Positions 8,362-17,346 are shown, counted from the stretch's first letter. The stretch: DNA of 39,418 nt from Xenococcus sp. MO_188.B8 (GCA_030065615.1 JASJDR010000050.1:1-39418); one strand, 5' to 3'. Numbers and translations: made by a program. The notes: generated by a model from the letters alone, not told the origin.

Positions 8362-10611
8362 TTAATCTAGTCGCCATTGAATGCGATCGAGACCTAAAAA
8401 CTGAGGAGCCCACCAATTCCATTTCCCAAGTAAATTCATGCTGGCAGGAACCAGAACAGCCCGGATCAGCGTAGAGTCCAGGAATACAGCCAGCGCCACT
8501 CCCAAACCCAAGGCTTTAATAAAAATTAGACTAGTAAAGGCAAAGGCACCTGTGACAATAATCATCAGCAAGGCTGCACTAGTAATGATTCTTCCCGTCC
8601 GCTCCAATCCCTCAACAATGCTGGCACGATTATTGCCGTGACTGTCGTAGGCTTCCTTCATGCGCGTTAGTAGAAATACTTCATAGTCCATTGATAGACC
8701 AAACAGCACGCAAAACATGACGATGGGCAATAAAATATCGATGTAACCAACAGGGGTAAAATCGAGTAAGTTTTGCAAATTTCCTTGCTGAAAAACAAAA
8801 ACCAGCGCACCAAAGGAAGCACTAATAGACATCAGGTTGAGGAAAATTGCCTTAAGTGGAATAACTACCGATTGAAAGAGAATCGTTAAAGCAATAAAAG
8901 TCACACCCATCATCGCTGCTAATACCCAAGGAAAGCGTTGAGTCACTATCTCGATGGTGTCTAAGCTACTAGAAGTTTGTCCACCAACGAAAAACTCCAG
9001 ACCTTCTCGATCAAGATTGCGTAACTCTTTTACTAATTCAAAGGAAGCCTCATCGTTACCATCGGTATTACTATTAATGGCAATTAAGGTTGTGGAATCA
9101 CTGCTAAAGCGCTCAACTGCATCTGCCAGGGCAGGCGGGAGGAATTTTAGATTGGTGTAAAGTTGCTGGTATTTCTCTTTACTCAATCGAGAGTCAAGGT
9201 TGAAAAGACTGTTGACCTTTGCCACACGGGAGTCACTTTGCCATTGATCTACCAAATCGTAGAGAGTTGCAATATTATCCTCTGAAAGAATAGAAATCTC
9301 ATTATCAGTAGAGCGAACAGATAATAAGATAGGAGAAGTTGTCCCAACGCCAAAAGATTTTTCTATAACTTCAACTCCTTGCCGCGCCTCAACACCGGCT
9401 GGTAAAGTTTTGATGCCTCCCAAACCCCATTGAGCCTCAAAAAATGGTGAAATCAGGATTGTCACTATAACCAACACCAAGGCAACTGCTGGAACACTGT
9501 GACGGATCACCAGACGAGCCAAGAACGACCAGAAACCTTGATTTCCCCTAGTAGGTCTGATAATACGCCAGCGGTTAATGAAATTGCCCAGTACGCCAAA
9601 CAATGCGGGAACAAGGGTCAGGGCAGCAGCGATCGAGAGAAAAACCACCAAAGAACCTGCTACACCAAGCGATTGCAGAAGGTTAATGGGAAAGAGCAGC
9701 AGGCTGACTAGACCAATACAGGTAGTTAAGCCAGAGAAAAACACGGCTCGTCCTGCTGTATCGACGGTGCGGACTACTGCTTGCTCCGTGGAACTAGAAC
9801 TTAATTCTTCCCGAAAACGACTGACCATCACTAAGGTAAAATCAATCCCAATCCCCAGCCCTAACATAGTTGTCAGATTGAGGGCAAAAATAGAGATGTC
9901 CATCTGGAGAGCAACCAGATAGAGCAGACCAGAGCTAACCGAGACAGTCATAACAGCCATCGCCACCGGCAACACAGCAGCGACCACCGAACCAAAAACA
10001 AATAACAAAGCAATTAGGGTTAAAGGCAAGGCTAGTGCTTCAGCACGGACTAAATCAGCTTCACTGATGCGTTGATCTTCATAGTTGAAGACTTCCTTTC
10101 CTGTTAGATAGCTCCCTAAAGTATCTCTTTTCTGTTCAGTGAGAATTTGCTGAATATCTGAGATTACAGGATAGACATCAATCCCATTAACCTTCAAGTA
10201 AATTTGACTGTAGGCAGTGCGACCATCTGGACTGAGGTATTCCGGACGCTGATTGACACTGACCACCTCCTTAACAGCCGATAGATTAAGGATTTGGGTG
10301 AGCTGTGGCTCTATCTGAGTTTCCTGTTCTGAGAGGGGGCGATTATCAAGACTTTCAAATACTAAAGTTAGAGCATCTGACTCGATTGAGAGTTCTTGTT
10401 GCAAAAGTTGTTCAGCTTGGAAAGCCTCCCCTGCGCCATAGGTTGTAACAACTCCTTGAAGCACGCTTTCTAGACGGGGTGCAATAGCTAAACTTAGTAT
10501 TAATAAGATTCCCCAAATTGCTATGATTAATGCCCGATAGCGGTATGTAAGGCGACCAATCCTAGCAAAAATAGATAATTGGCAAGCTGGTTTCTTAATA
10601 GATTCTTTCAT
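8362..10611 (-). CDS. MMPL-family RND transporter
   Basis: A 749-residue membrane protein with two-fold RND symmetry: an N-terminal helix (about 26-46), a first extracytoplasmic loop (about 50-195), a bundle of helices (about 195-345), a helix at 370-390, a second large loop (about 395-560) and a final helix bundle (565-740). Motifs typical of the MMPL/SSD-RND group are GLGIGIDFTLVMVSRFREE in the first bundle and FGLSMDYEVFLLTRMKE in the second, where the Asp residues fit the proton relay. Such proteins move lipids or hydrophobic metabolites across the inner membrane. I use the ATG at 10611; a TTG one codon upstream is the alternative. It is the first gene of a minus-strand set with the aminotransferase-reductase and N-acyltransferase genes, which points to export of their product. 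Confidence 0.85.
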   Translation of the reverse strand: MKESIKKPACQLSIFARIGRLTYRYRALIIAIWGILLILSLAIAPRLESVLQGVVTTYGAGEAFQAEQLLQQELSIESDALTLVFESLDNRPLSEQETQIEPQLTQILNLSAVKEVVSVNQRPEYLSPDGRTAYSQIYLKVNGIDVYPVISDIQQILTEQKRDTLGSYLTGKEVFNYEDQRISEADLVRAEALALPLTLIALLFVFGSVVAAVLPVAMAVMTVSVSSGLLYLVALQMDISIFALNLTTMLGLGIGIDFTLVMVSRFREELSSSSTEQAVVRTVDTAGRAVFFSGLTTCIGLVSLLLFPINLLQSLGVAGSLVVFLSIAAALTLVPALFGVLGNFINRWRIIRPTRGNQGFWSFLARLVIRHSVPAVALVLVIVTILISPFFEAQWGLGGIKTLPAGVEARQGVEVIEKSFGVGTTSPILLSVRSTDNEISILSEDNIATLYDLVDQWQSDSRVAKVNSLFNLDSRLSKEKYQQLYTNLKFLPPALADAVERFSSDSTTLIAINSNTDGNDEASFELVKELRNLDREGLEFFVGGQTSSSLDTIEIVTQRFPWVLAAMMGVTFIALTILFQSVVIPLKAIFLNLMSISASFGALVFVFQQGNLQNLLDFTPVGYIDILLPIVMFCVLFGLSMDYEVFLLTRMKEAYDSHGNNRASIVEGLERTGRIITSAALLMIIVTGAFAFTSLIFIKALGLGVALAVFLDSTLIRAVLVPASMNLLGKWNWWAPQFLGLDRIQWRLD

Positions 10612-10881
10612 CAAAATTGAAGCTCATCTGCTTTGTGGGATCGGTTCCAAATTGGCTAACCAACGTTAGTCAATACAATTTAACCTAAGCTTTTAAGGAT
10701 TTCTCCATTTAAAGCTGGTTCCTTTGATTGATAGAATCCGCTTTCAGACTGAGTTATTCCTGAGAGATTTATAAGAATTTGTGAAAAGAACGATAGAAAG
10801 AGTTGCCACAGTACTGTCAGATCAACGAAGTTATTCACAATTGCCACAGGCAAAACATTAAATCTTTTGGCAATGTCTCAA
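10612..10881. other. Spacer upstream of the MMPL gene
   Basis: This stretch should hold the promoter of the MMPL gene. I see no gene or repeat in it. Confidence 0.3.
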
Positions 10882-11151
10882 TTATTTTCTATTAGTCCCA
10901 GATTTTTCTTGATGAAAATATTTAAGGTTATATTGCAACTTATCATAAATGCGATCGCGCAGCGCCTGCTTCGCAGACCAGGCAGTGCCTCGCTTTGTGA
11001 GATCGCAACAAAAAAGAATAACAGGATATCCTTCTTCTAACTTCTGTTTAGCCAACTCAACATTAAAATTCTCCAACTGAACCTCTTTATTGTCTAAACC
11101 CAAGAAAAACATTAAACGAGCCCGATCTTTTTTCCACGAATTAGCTGACAA
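10882..11151 (-). CDS. Small unknown protein containing a palindromic-element insertion
   Basis: An 89-codon frame that I do not recognise. It contains EEGYPVILFCCDLTKR followed by a Gly/Ala-rich piece (about 55-67), then DRIYDKLQYNLKYFHQEK. The central piece is encoded by a 56-bp HIP1-flanked palindromic repeat (10951-11006), so the protein appears to have gained residues by in-frame insertion. The start is uncertain: a TTG at 11151 without a ribosome site, or the ATG at 11112. An in-frame stop lies a few codons upstream. The 3' repeat of the integrated island begins only 20 bp beyond this start, so the true 5' region may have been disturbed. Confidence 0.4.
   Translation of the reverse strand: MSANSWKKDRARLMFFLGLDNKEVQLENFNVELAKQKLEEGYPVILFCCDLTKRGTAWSAKQALRDRIYDKLQYNLKYFHQEKSGTNRK
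10951..11006. repeat. HIP1-flanked palindromic element inside an ORF
   Basis: 56 bp beginning with GCGATCGC and ending with GATCGC, containing the hairpin CTGC-TTC-GCAG and a GCAGTGCC/GGCAGTGCC motif. The element at 31448-31480 shares GCGATC ends and a CTTCGC hairpin core, so both appear to belong to one dispersed cyanobacterial palindrome family. Confidence 0.55.
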
Positions 11152-11170
11152 GAATAAAGTTTTTAATTAC

Positions 11171-11233
11171 TCACTGTAAATCTTTAGAAGCGGGTGGGGG
11201 GAATCGAACCCCCATCATTAGCTTGGAAGGCTA
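11171..11233 (-). repeat. Attachment-site repeat: displaced 3' half of tRNA-Gly
   Basis: 63 bp matching 18494-18556 with one mismatch (11179 against 18502). It includes 45 bases of the 3' half of tRNA-Gly (anticodon stem-loop, variable loop, T arm, acceptor 3' strand) plus 18 bp beyond. It stops abruptly after GGCTA, where island sequence begins, so it cannot be a functional tRNA. This is the expected left junction of an element integrated in the tRNA gene. Confidence 0.88.
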
Positions 11234-11300
11234 TGACAAAGCATTATTGAGATATTAGATACTCAAGGCTAATTAACAACATATAAGATTTTATTCCCTG

Positions 11301-11322
11301 TATCTTGGGCAAATCTTGGGCA
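11301..11322 (+). promoter_or_regulatory. Candidate integrase arm-type site, left end
   Basis: TATCTTGGGCAAATCTTGGGCA contains two direct copies of CTTGGGCA 11 bp apart. A close match, with the second copy ATTGGGCA, occurs at 18426-18448 near the other end. Paired short direct repeats near both junctions are typical of the arm sites bound by the N-terminal domain of tyrosine integrases. Confidence 0.5.
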
Positions 11323-11346
11323 TTACTTTTTACCCAGGATACCAAA

Positions 11347-12522
11347 ATGTACACATTCGGTCAGGATAAAGCCAAGGTTGGCATTGTTACTGTTGTCAAA
11401 AGAAGAGGCAGTTATAAGCTCAGATTCAACTATCCCGCAAACTCTTCCCATGAAATTGCGATTGCTAAAATCACTCCTGAAGGTTGGCAACAGGCAATAC
11501 GTGCAGCCCAGTTAATTGACAGAGATATTTCACTCAATGATTTTGATGAAACCTACGCGAGATACAGCATAAAACATGCTAGGAAACTGCAACTAGCGAA
11601 GGAAAAGAAGCAAAAGCAATACAACCTAAAGGAGATCTGGGAACAGTATAAGGCACAAAACAAGAATAGAGTAGCACCCACTACTATCAAGCATTGCTGG
11701 AAAGAGATGGACAGATATATTAACCTTGTCCCAACTTCATTGCTAAATCCTGAAAAATCACAAGAATTCATCAACTATTTACTGACTAAATATAGACCAA
11801 GCTCTCTTGCTGGCATATTTCGAGCATCTTTATATCCTGCCGCATCTCAAGCAGTTAGACAGGGGATTTTGAAACGTAATGTGTATCGAGAGTTTAAGTT
11901 GCCAAAGATCGCTAAAAAGAAGATCGAGTGTTTCGATTCAGATGAAATAAAAGCAATCATAGCTGCATTCTATTCTGATGATTACAAGCCCAAACGATCC
12001 GCGTTTCCTCATTCGTTTTATGCACCACTTGTGGAATTTCTGGCTTTAACTGGATGTCGTCCAGAAGAGGCTCATGCAATCACTTGGGAAGACATTAAAC
12101 GTCAAAGTGATAGAGTCTATGTGAGATTCAATAAAGCTTACAGCAACCAGATACACCTTTCACACACAAAAACTCACGAAATCAGATTGGTTGCAGCAAA
12201 TGAGAGACTGATTGAGTTATTAGAAACAATGCCTTTGATTGAGAACAAGAACAATCTGATATTCCCTTCTGCCAAGGGTGGTTATATCTCTCAGGGCAAC
12301 TGGCGAACTACTTACTGGAAGAGAGTTATTGATGGTTTAGTTGAAGACAAGAAGGTCTGCAAATATCTCAAGCCATATGCTCTTAGACATTCTGCTATTA
12401 CCTCATGGATTAGGCAGGGATTTGATCCAGCAACTGTTGCAGCTTGGGCTGGTACATCGACAGACATGATTTGCAAACATTATCTGGCTGCGAAGGAAAC
12501 TCACATCATTCCTCCGCTATAA
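11347..12522 (+). CDS. Tyrosine recombinase (island integrase)
   Basis: A phage-type integrase of 391 residues that should integrate and excise the island at tRNA-Gly. The N-terminal 190 residues hold a basic DNA-binding part and a SAM-like core-binding domain (KEIWEQYKAQNK onward). The catalytic domain shows Arg in LTGCRPEEAHAITW (about 238), Lys in HTKTHEIRL (about 275), the R-H pair in YALRHSAITSW (about 347-348), Trp in place of the second His (AAWAG), and nucleophile Tyr in KHYLA (about 379). I choose the ATG at 11347, with AGGA 7 bases upstream. A longer frame from a TTG at 11305 would run through the repeated TTGGGCA motifs, which look like integrase-binding sites. It lies about 115 bp inside the left attachment repeat, the usual position. 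Confidence 0.92.
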   Translation: MYTFGQDKAKVGIVTVVKRRGSYKLRFNYPANSSHEIAIAKITPEGWQQAIRAAQLIDRDISLNDFDETYARYSIKHARKLQLAKEKKQKQYNLKEIWEQYKAQNKNRVAPTTIKHCWKEMDRYINLVPTSLLNPEKSQEFINYLLTKYRPSSLAGIFRASLYPAASQAVRQGILKRNVYREFKLPKIAKKKIECFDSDEIKAIIAAFYSDDYKPKRSAFPHSFYAPLVEFLALTGCRPEEAHAITWEDIKRQSDRVYVRFNKAYSNQIHLSHTKTHEIRLVAANERLIELLETMPLIENKNNLIFPSAKGGYISQGNWRTTYWKRVIDGLVEDKKVCKYLKPYALRHSAITSWIRQGFDPATVAAWAGTSTDMICKHYLAAKETHIIPPL

Positions 12523-12969
12523 ACTTTTAAAGTAATAGTCACAATTCTAATACTTAATTCAATAAATCAAGGCGCTAGTCGTATTTAACCTAGAATTTTA
12601 AGCACCAGGTAATTTGCCTACCCCCTTTGATCTATGTGGGTATTTTGCTTGGTGGTCGCATGACCATTTCTAACTAAAATTTTATTTTTTTTATTTTATT
12701 TCCCAGTCTAAAATCAATTAGAGTTAATTTAAAATATTTTATTCTGAATTACAACCATTTTCTTTATCTCTATAGTGACAACAGAAAAGGCACTTCAACT
12801 CTCTACAGCGATTAGAAACCTCGTTTGGCGTGAATATAAATACGTTTTCCCTCAATTATAGCGGCATTGCTTTTGTGAGTAAGCGTTTAACTTACGGTTT
12901 TCATTACATCTACAGCGAATACTCTTTTTCTCACTCGTAAACTTCCATTGAGAATATTTAGGAGTAAAG
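12523..12969. other. Noncoding stretch between integrase and HNH gene
   Basis: 447 bp, AT-rich in the middle. I see no convincing gene; the longest start-to-stop frame I noticed is about 29 codons (GTG near 12775). GAGAATATTTAGGAG at about 12951-12965 supplies the ribosome site (AGGAG) of the next gene. An excisionase gene would be expected somewhere in such an island, but I cannot identify one here. Confidence 0.35.
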
Positions 12970-13437
12970 ATGAAACCGATCAATGACTATCCTGGCTATG
13001 CTGTTTGCTTGGACGGGAGCATTCACAGTCTGGCGCGCATAGTCAAAACCAAAAACGGCAGAAAACGTCAATTACCTTATCGAAAGCTAACTCAGTACCG
13101 CAATCCGATTAACGGCAAATATTACGTAACCTTGTGCAATAAGGGGGTTTGTAAAAGTGTTTTGGTCAGTCGCTTAGTAGCTGATGCTTATTTCCGAACT
13201 TCACGAGGAAACTACTACATCTTACACCGTGACGGTGACGAATTAAACAACGCTGCCAATAATCTTGTTGTTCAAGAGGTTAAGCGAGGAAACACTCTCA
13301 CTGCTTCGGATGTTGCAGATATCCGACTAAAACTTGAACAAGGAATTTTGCCCAAGATCATCGCCAAGCAGTTCAACGTCAGCTTATCGCACATTTACAA
13401 TATATGCTCAAATAGAACTTGGAAAACTACCGCATGA
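12970..13437 (+). CDS. NUMOD4/HNH-like homing endonuclease relative
   Basis: A 155-residue protein with the three-part layout of phage homing endonucleases. It has an N-terminal NUMOD4-like piece (INDYPGYAVCLDGSIHSLAR), a central HNH_3-like piece (LVSRLVADAYF then LHRDGDELNNAANNL near 84-98) and a C-terminal helix-turn-helix (LTASDVADIRLKLEQG to VSLSHIYNIC). The central motif keeps His, Asp-Gly and Asn-Asn but reads LHRDGD where active relatives read NHxDGN, so nuclease activity is doubtful. AGGAG lies 5 bases before the ATG. A better-conserved paralogue lies at the other end of the island (17936). It could be a free-standing endonuclease or a DNA-binding regulator. Confidence 0.7.
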   Translation: MKPINDYPGYAVCLDGSIHSLARIVKTKNGRKRQLPYRKLTQYRNPINGKYYVTLCNKGVCKSVLVSRLVADAYFRTSRGNYYILHRDGDELNNAANNLVVQEVKRGNTLTASDVADIRLKLEQGILPKIIAKQFNVSLSHIYNICSNRTWKTTA

Positions 13438-13647
13438 TTTACCTTGCCTCACCAATAAAAGCTTTTATCTTTATTCTTTATTTTCCAAAGGTTAATTTCC
13501 TCAAACAGAAAATTCGAAGCACGAGATATCAATGCTTTCAGCGTTTATTACTGTTAATTAAGTAGTTGTATTTTCCTAAAATAAGCCTGTCTTCCTGCGC
13601 TCGCAAGCGAGCTTAACTCCTCCTCAAAATCTTTTTTTCCATCCGCC

Positions 13648-14094
13648 ATGCCAGCTTTCATCCGAGTCCCTAAATCTCAATCCTTGTTCCACGTCCGATT
13701 CAAGGGTGAATCTCCATATCAAGTCCCTAGATCTTGGCATCATAATTCTGATATTAAGCAGCTTGTATTCACTCTAATGTTGATGGACATCGATGCATCA
13801 GAGCCTGGCTATTATCTGGTTACCGAAGACAACCAATGTCACTTCATTCCCAATGTTGAGCACAAGAAGGTTCTAGAGGCTGTGAAAGCCTTCAGACCCT
13901 CGGGATACTACAAACATCAGACACAGAAAATGAAGCCTCAGCAGCAGGCTTCAAACAAGGGATTCGTCCAATTAAAAGTTGATTGGAAACAAGTTGTGAG
14001 ATCGAAAACAAGAGATAGGATCAAACAGTTACTAGATTCAGAATCAAGATCAAGAGCTAAAAATAACCAAATAGTCAGAGTTAAAGCGTGTTAA
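13648..14094 (+). CDS. Unknown protein, island cargo
   Basis: 148 residues that I do not recognise. It is basic, with an early part FHVRFKGESPYQVPRSW, a middle ending in ITEDNQ-like beta structure (YYLVTEDNQCHFIPN), and a Lys/Arg/Gln-rich C-terminal third that suggests nucleic-acid contact. No signal peptide or membrane helix. No strong ribosome site precedes the ATG at 13648; TTTTTTTCCATCCGCC lies upstream. Its 3' end overlaps the tail of a degraded frame on the opposite strand. Confidence 0.5.
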   Translation: MPAFIRVPKSQSLFHVRFKGESPYQVPRSWHHNSDIKQLVFTLMLMDIDASEPGYYLVTEDNQCHFIPNVEHKKVLEAVKAFRPSGYYKHQTQKMKPQQQASNKGFVQLKVDWKQVVRSKTRDRIKQLLDSESRSRAKNNQIVRVKAC

Positions 14095-14218
14095 AACCAA
14101 TTTGAGGGCATTTTTCTTTGATCAAGGCATCCAATTCAATAGAGTCTATTGAGTTTGGTTTAATCATCTTTAAAAACTCTTTAATAGCATTTTGCCTATA
14201 ATGCTTTGAATAAAGCAA
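14081..14218 (-). pseudogene. Remnant of a small conserved protein (copy A)
   Basis: A minus-strand frame of 45 codons with only a TTG to start it. Its tail reads IELDALIKEKCPQIGFNTL. It clearly matches the tail of a second remnant at 17564-17737 (IQLDALIKHKCPTQFGF). A shared C-terminal motif LDALIKxKCP with divergent flanks suggests two old copies of one small gene, both now broken or shortened. Confidence 0.45.
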
Positions 14219-14535
14219 TCAAAGTAAGACTTTAACCACCTCTTATCTTAACTTGTCATTGAACTGACAACAAACTCAAAAACCTTGTTCACAATAGCAA
14301 GATGTTGCGCAGTTAAAAATAATTACAAATTAAACGTGTAAGCATTTAGACTATAATAAAGTCATTAGAATACTATGTTGTTTTTAGTGGTACTACTTTT
14401 AGTTCTGAACGCTCTCTAAAGCGAAAAGGTATCATTTCAGTTATGTTGTCTTCGGAACATTCTATTATTCCTTTTAACCATATATCTTTCCAAAGTAAAC
14501 TATATTGGGAAGCTTTTTCACCGCTGAGTTTTACT
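14219..14535. other. Noncoding stretch with a possible promoter
   Basis: AT-rich. TATAAT at 14352-14357 is a plausible -10 box on plus, but no clear -35 box or sensible downstream plus-strand gene accompanies it. I see nothing else. Confidence 0.3.
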
Positions 14536-15117
14536 TCATATTCTAGCGACATCTACTGTGTGCTCAATTGTACGGGAACGGGTCACAGTAATCTCAACTC
14601 CTTGAGGAACAAACACAGTCTCACTAGCTGTCGAAATTTCTTCTAAATCATCATTAAGATGAATCCTAATACTTGGTTGAACGACAGGTTGATGAGATTT
14701 ATCGTTAGCATACTTAGGTTTATTTGACACATTACAATAATCAGGAGGATGTTTCCATTTATCTCCTTCAAACAGTAAAGAACTATTATCAATTACTTTT
14801 CCACCTTTATTTAACACCCAAGGTACTAACAAGTTATCTAAAATATCTGAGCATTCTTCCGGAAGACGATCTGTTGTGGCTAAATACAAGATAGGAGGAA
14901 TGTAATAGATGGAAAGGGCTACTAAGGTTTGCTTCCATGCTCTTTGACCTGGTGGAGCTATTGCAAACGATAAATGCCATCTTTTTTTATAAAGCTTGTC
15001 GAATTTATTCCATCTGCATTCGCGTTGTTCAAGCCAGTCTCTGACAACAGATACACACGCTTTCTTATCAAAATTTGATAGCTCGTATCGCCTAATACTC
15101 CAAGTGATGAATGCCAT
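14536..15117 (-). CDS. Unknown protein, island cargo
   Basis: 193 residues that I do not recognise. The N-terminal half has a Trp- and Arg-rich piece (VRDWLEQRECRWNKFDKLYKKRW), a hydrophobic stretch (TLVALSIYYIPPILYLAT, about 64-81), then LPEECSDILDNLLVPWVLNKGGKVIDNSSLLFEGDKW. The C-terminal part is predicted beta, with VPQGVEITVTRSRTIEHTVDV. It lies 195 bp after the pentapeptide/transmembrane gene in the same direction, so the two may be co-expressed and functionally paired. An overlapping frame at 14958-15203 is a shadow. Confidence 0.5.
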   Translation of the reverse strand: MAFITWSIRRYELSNFDKKACVSVVRDWLEQRECRWNKFDKLYKKRWHLSFAIAPPGQRAWKQTLVALSIYYIPPILYLATTDRLPEECSDILDNLLVPWVLNKGGKVIDNSSLLFEGDKWKHPPDYCNVSNKPKYANDKSHQPVVQPSIRIHLNDDLEEISTASETVFVPQGVEITVTRSRTIEHTVDVARI

Positions 15118-15312
15118 GTTTGGAAAGCTTCTATTGAAAAAATTTGAAATATCATTAATAAATATAGCTTAATATCTCCATTTGTAATTTGTTCACCTCT
15201 CATTACTGAAGATAAAAAACTGAACGATAACTAGACTTTTCTTACAAAAAACGAGGTTTTGTCGCCTAAAAATTCTCTAAGGCTTTATGACTTGTTTTTA
15301 CGTGAAAAGTTA

Positions 15313-17346
15313 TCATGTGTGCATCCATCCCAAAATTGCAGCCTTTCCAACTTTGACATAGGGATTATCAAAAAATTCATCGATAGCAGTTTCACCAGCA
15401 GCTTGTAAAGCACTAGCTACCCTACGTTGAAAACCAGAACTAGTTTCATCATTAATATAAGCTATTTTGTCATCTTCAGAAGCATTGGTGTTAGTTTGCT
15501 CTAGCTGTTTAAGTAGTTTTTGTATTTCTGCTGCTGCTTCAGTTAGAGTTTGTTTTTGTCCTGAAGCATGGATAATCTGATTGCCTTCAACATTTCCTGC
15601 TACTGCATTAACAGGTGCATTAAAGTTCATATTTACTTTAGAAGTTTCTTTTTCTGCCATTGTCTCAATAATTCCTATTAATCTAGTATTGTCTCTACGT
15701 ACATTATTTACTTGTTGAGAATAAAAATCTTTTTGTTCAGTCAAAATCTTTATCTTTTCATCCTTAGCCTCTAATAAAGGTTGATATTTACTCCAAAAGG
15801 ATTCTTCAATTTTCTCTTTATCAGCACTAACGGGAGTCCCAACGCGAACGACAAATGCTCCATCTCTCTTCTTTTCTATAGCTTGGACTGATAACATATC
15901 ACTTTCGTAATCTCTTTGTAAGTCCTTAAACGAATTCAGAAATACCTCCCAATCAATACCATCTTTAAATATTAGGTCAACAGTTTCTAAATACTTTTCA
16001 ACTAGCTTGGCAAAATCGCCAGGTTCAAAATTTCTGTTAAGGTTAGAAGGTCGACGTTCCTGTTGACCTTCCTTTAAAAAGACATAATCGCAAATAACAT
16101 CATCAAATTTTGTATTACTGTTAATGCTCCAGTCTTTTATACAAGCTCCAGTAAGTGTAGCCCCAATGAGGCTAGCATCATTTAAATCTGCCCCAATAAA
16201 GCTAGCATTAGTTAAATTAGCTTCTTGTAAATTAACTCCTCGTAATTTCTGGTTGTCAAAGTTATTGTTAGTTCCTTTTCCTATCAACCATTTTTGTACT
16301 TGAACATCATTAAGATAATTATCGGTATCCCCAAGAAAAACAAGGTCTAACATTTTTGCCTCATTCCAACAAGTACGAGTAATGTTAGCATTTCTTAAAT
16401 CAGCATTTTTCAGTATAGCTCCTGTAAAATTAGATTCAGTTAAATCGGCATCATAAAAGCTTGTTCCATTCATAGCAGCAAAAGCAATAGCAAAAGAACG
16501 TACCCGCCAAAAATCTATATTGTCTAGTCTTAAAGCATACCAACCAAGAAAAGCGCCTGCACCTGCAATTACACCCGCAACTGTTCCTGCAAGTGTTCCT
16601 GCTCCTGCTATTGTCTCACCATTGAAGGAATATTGTAAGGCTACTGTAAATAGTTCTGATAATACTCCTGCTACTGCTCCTGCTACTGCTCCTGCTACTG
16701 CAACTGCTAGTGCTGCTGTGATTGATACAGCACCAGCAACTGCACCTGTAACTGCACCTGCCCCTAATGCGCCAACTGAAAATGCAACTGTAAATGCAAC
16801 TGCAATTGCTACTTCTACTTCATTACGAATATTTGTAGAAGAATAGATAGCAAATAGTGATAGTAATGCTGCTGTCAATCCAGTAGATACAGTTACTCCA
16901 ATTGATCTTGCTACTCCTACTGCATATTTCCACCCTCTTTTTCTCATGCCAAAGGGAATCAATATAATGTTGCTGGCTGCAATATATACTAATGAAAAAA
17001 CAATAATTATATAAAAGGTGTAATGATAAATTGATCCAAAAACAAGAAGTCCAACTGAATTTAATAGAGAAGCAGTCTCTAAGCCTGTAATAATCAATAT
17101 TATACTAGTTATACACAAAGATTTAATAATCAGAAGTAGCACCCAATTACTCTGTACTCCACACTTCACATCACAGAATTTAGCCTTTGTGAGGATAGCA
17201 TCAGTAAAGTTTGCACTGCGGATATCCGCCCCACTGAAATCAGCTCCTGAAAGGTCATGCCCCTTAAAACACTGGCCTCTAAGATCTAAACGCTGGAAAT
17301 TTCTTTCCCCTTCTGCATATCTCTTCAGGACTTTGCTAGCTTTCAT
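15313..17346 (-). CDS. Pentapeptide-repeat protein with Ala/Gly-rich transmembrane insert and C-terminal cyanobacterial module
   Basis: 677 residues in four parts. Residues 17-58 are pentapeptide repeats (LSGADFSGADIRSANF). Residues 68-285 hold several hydrophobic helices, including a long Ala/Gly/Val-rich run (about 178-270) coded by near-repeats of CCTGCTACTGCT read on plus. Residues 293-410 return to pentapeptides (ADLTESNFTGAILKNADL; ANLTNASFIGADL). Residues 411-677 are a soluble module: GACIKDWSINS, CDYVFLKEG, ETVDLIFKDGIDW, LSVQAIEKKRDGAFVVRV, a coiled coil, then LTEAAAEIQKLLKQLEQ. The first half of that module also occurs in the protein at 27989-29713. A helical insert splitting a pentapeptide coil is unusual. 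A membrane-linked sensor or effector is my inference. Confidence 0.8.
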   Translation of the reverse strand: MKASKVLKRYAEGERNFQRLDLRGQCFKGHDLSGADFSGADIRSANFTDAILTKAKFCDVKCGVQSNWVLLLIIKSLCITSIILIITGLETASLLNSVGLLVFGSIYHYTFYIIIVFSLVYIAASNIILIPFGMRKRGWKYAVGVARSIGVTVSTGLTAALLSLFAIYSSTNIRNEVEVAIAVAFTVAFSVGALGAGAVTGAVAGAVSITAALAVAVAGAVAGAVAGVLSELFTVALQYSFNGETIAGAGTLAGTVAGVIAGAGAFLGWYALRLDNIDFWRVRSFAIAFAAMNGTSFYDADLTESNFTGAILKNADLRNANITRTCWNEAKMLDLVFLGDTDNYLNDVQVQKWLIGKGTNNNFDNQKLRGVNLQEANLTNASFIGADLNDASLIGATLTGACIKDWSINSNTKFDDVICDYVFLKEGQQERRPSNLNRNFEPGDFAKLVEKYLETVDLIFKDGIDWEVFLNSFKDLQRDYESDMLSVQAIEKKRDGAFVVRVGTPVSADKEKIEESFWSKYQPLLEAKDEKIKILTEQKDFYSQQVNNVRRDNTRLIGIIETMAEKETSKVNMNFNAPVNAVAGNVEGNQIIHASGQKQTLTEAAAEIQKLLKQLEQTNTNASEDDKIAYINDETSSGFQRRVASALQAAGETAIDEFFDNPYVKVGKAAILGWMHT

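Noticed and set aside
11171..11233. A second tRNA-Gly gene
   Set aside because: Only the 3' 45 bases are present; the acceptor 5' strand and D arm are missing, so it is an attachment-site copy.
14443..14646. 67-codon plus-strand frame after a TATAAT box
   Set aside because: It has a Ser/Phe/His-rich composition, overlaps the end of the minus-strand 193-residue gene, and resembles no protein.
16520..16846. Ala/Pro/Thr-rich 108-codon frame on plus
   Set aside because: It is the reverse of the Ala/Gly-rich membrane segment of the gene on minus.
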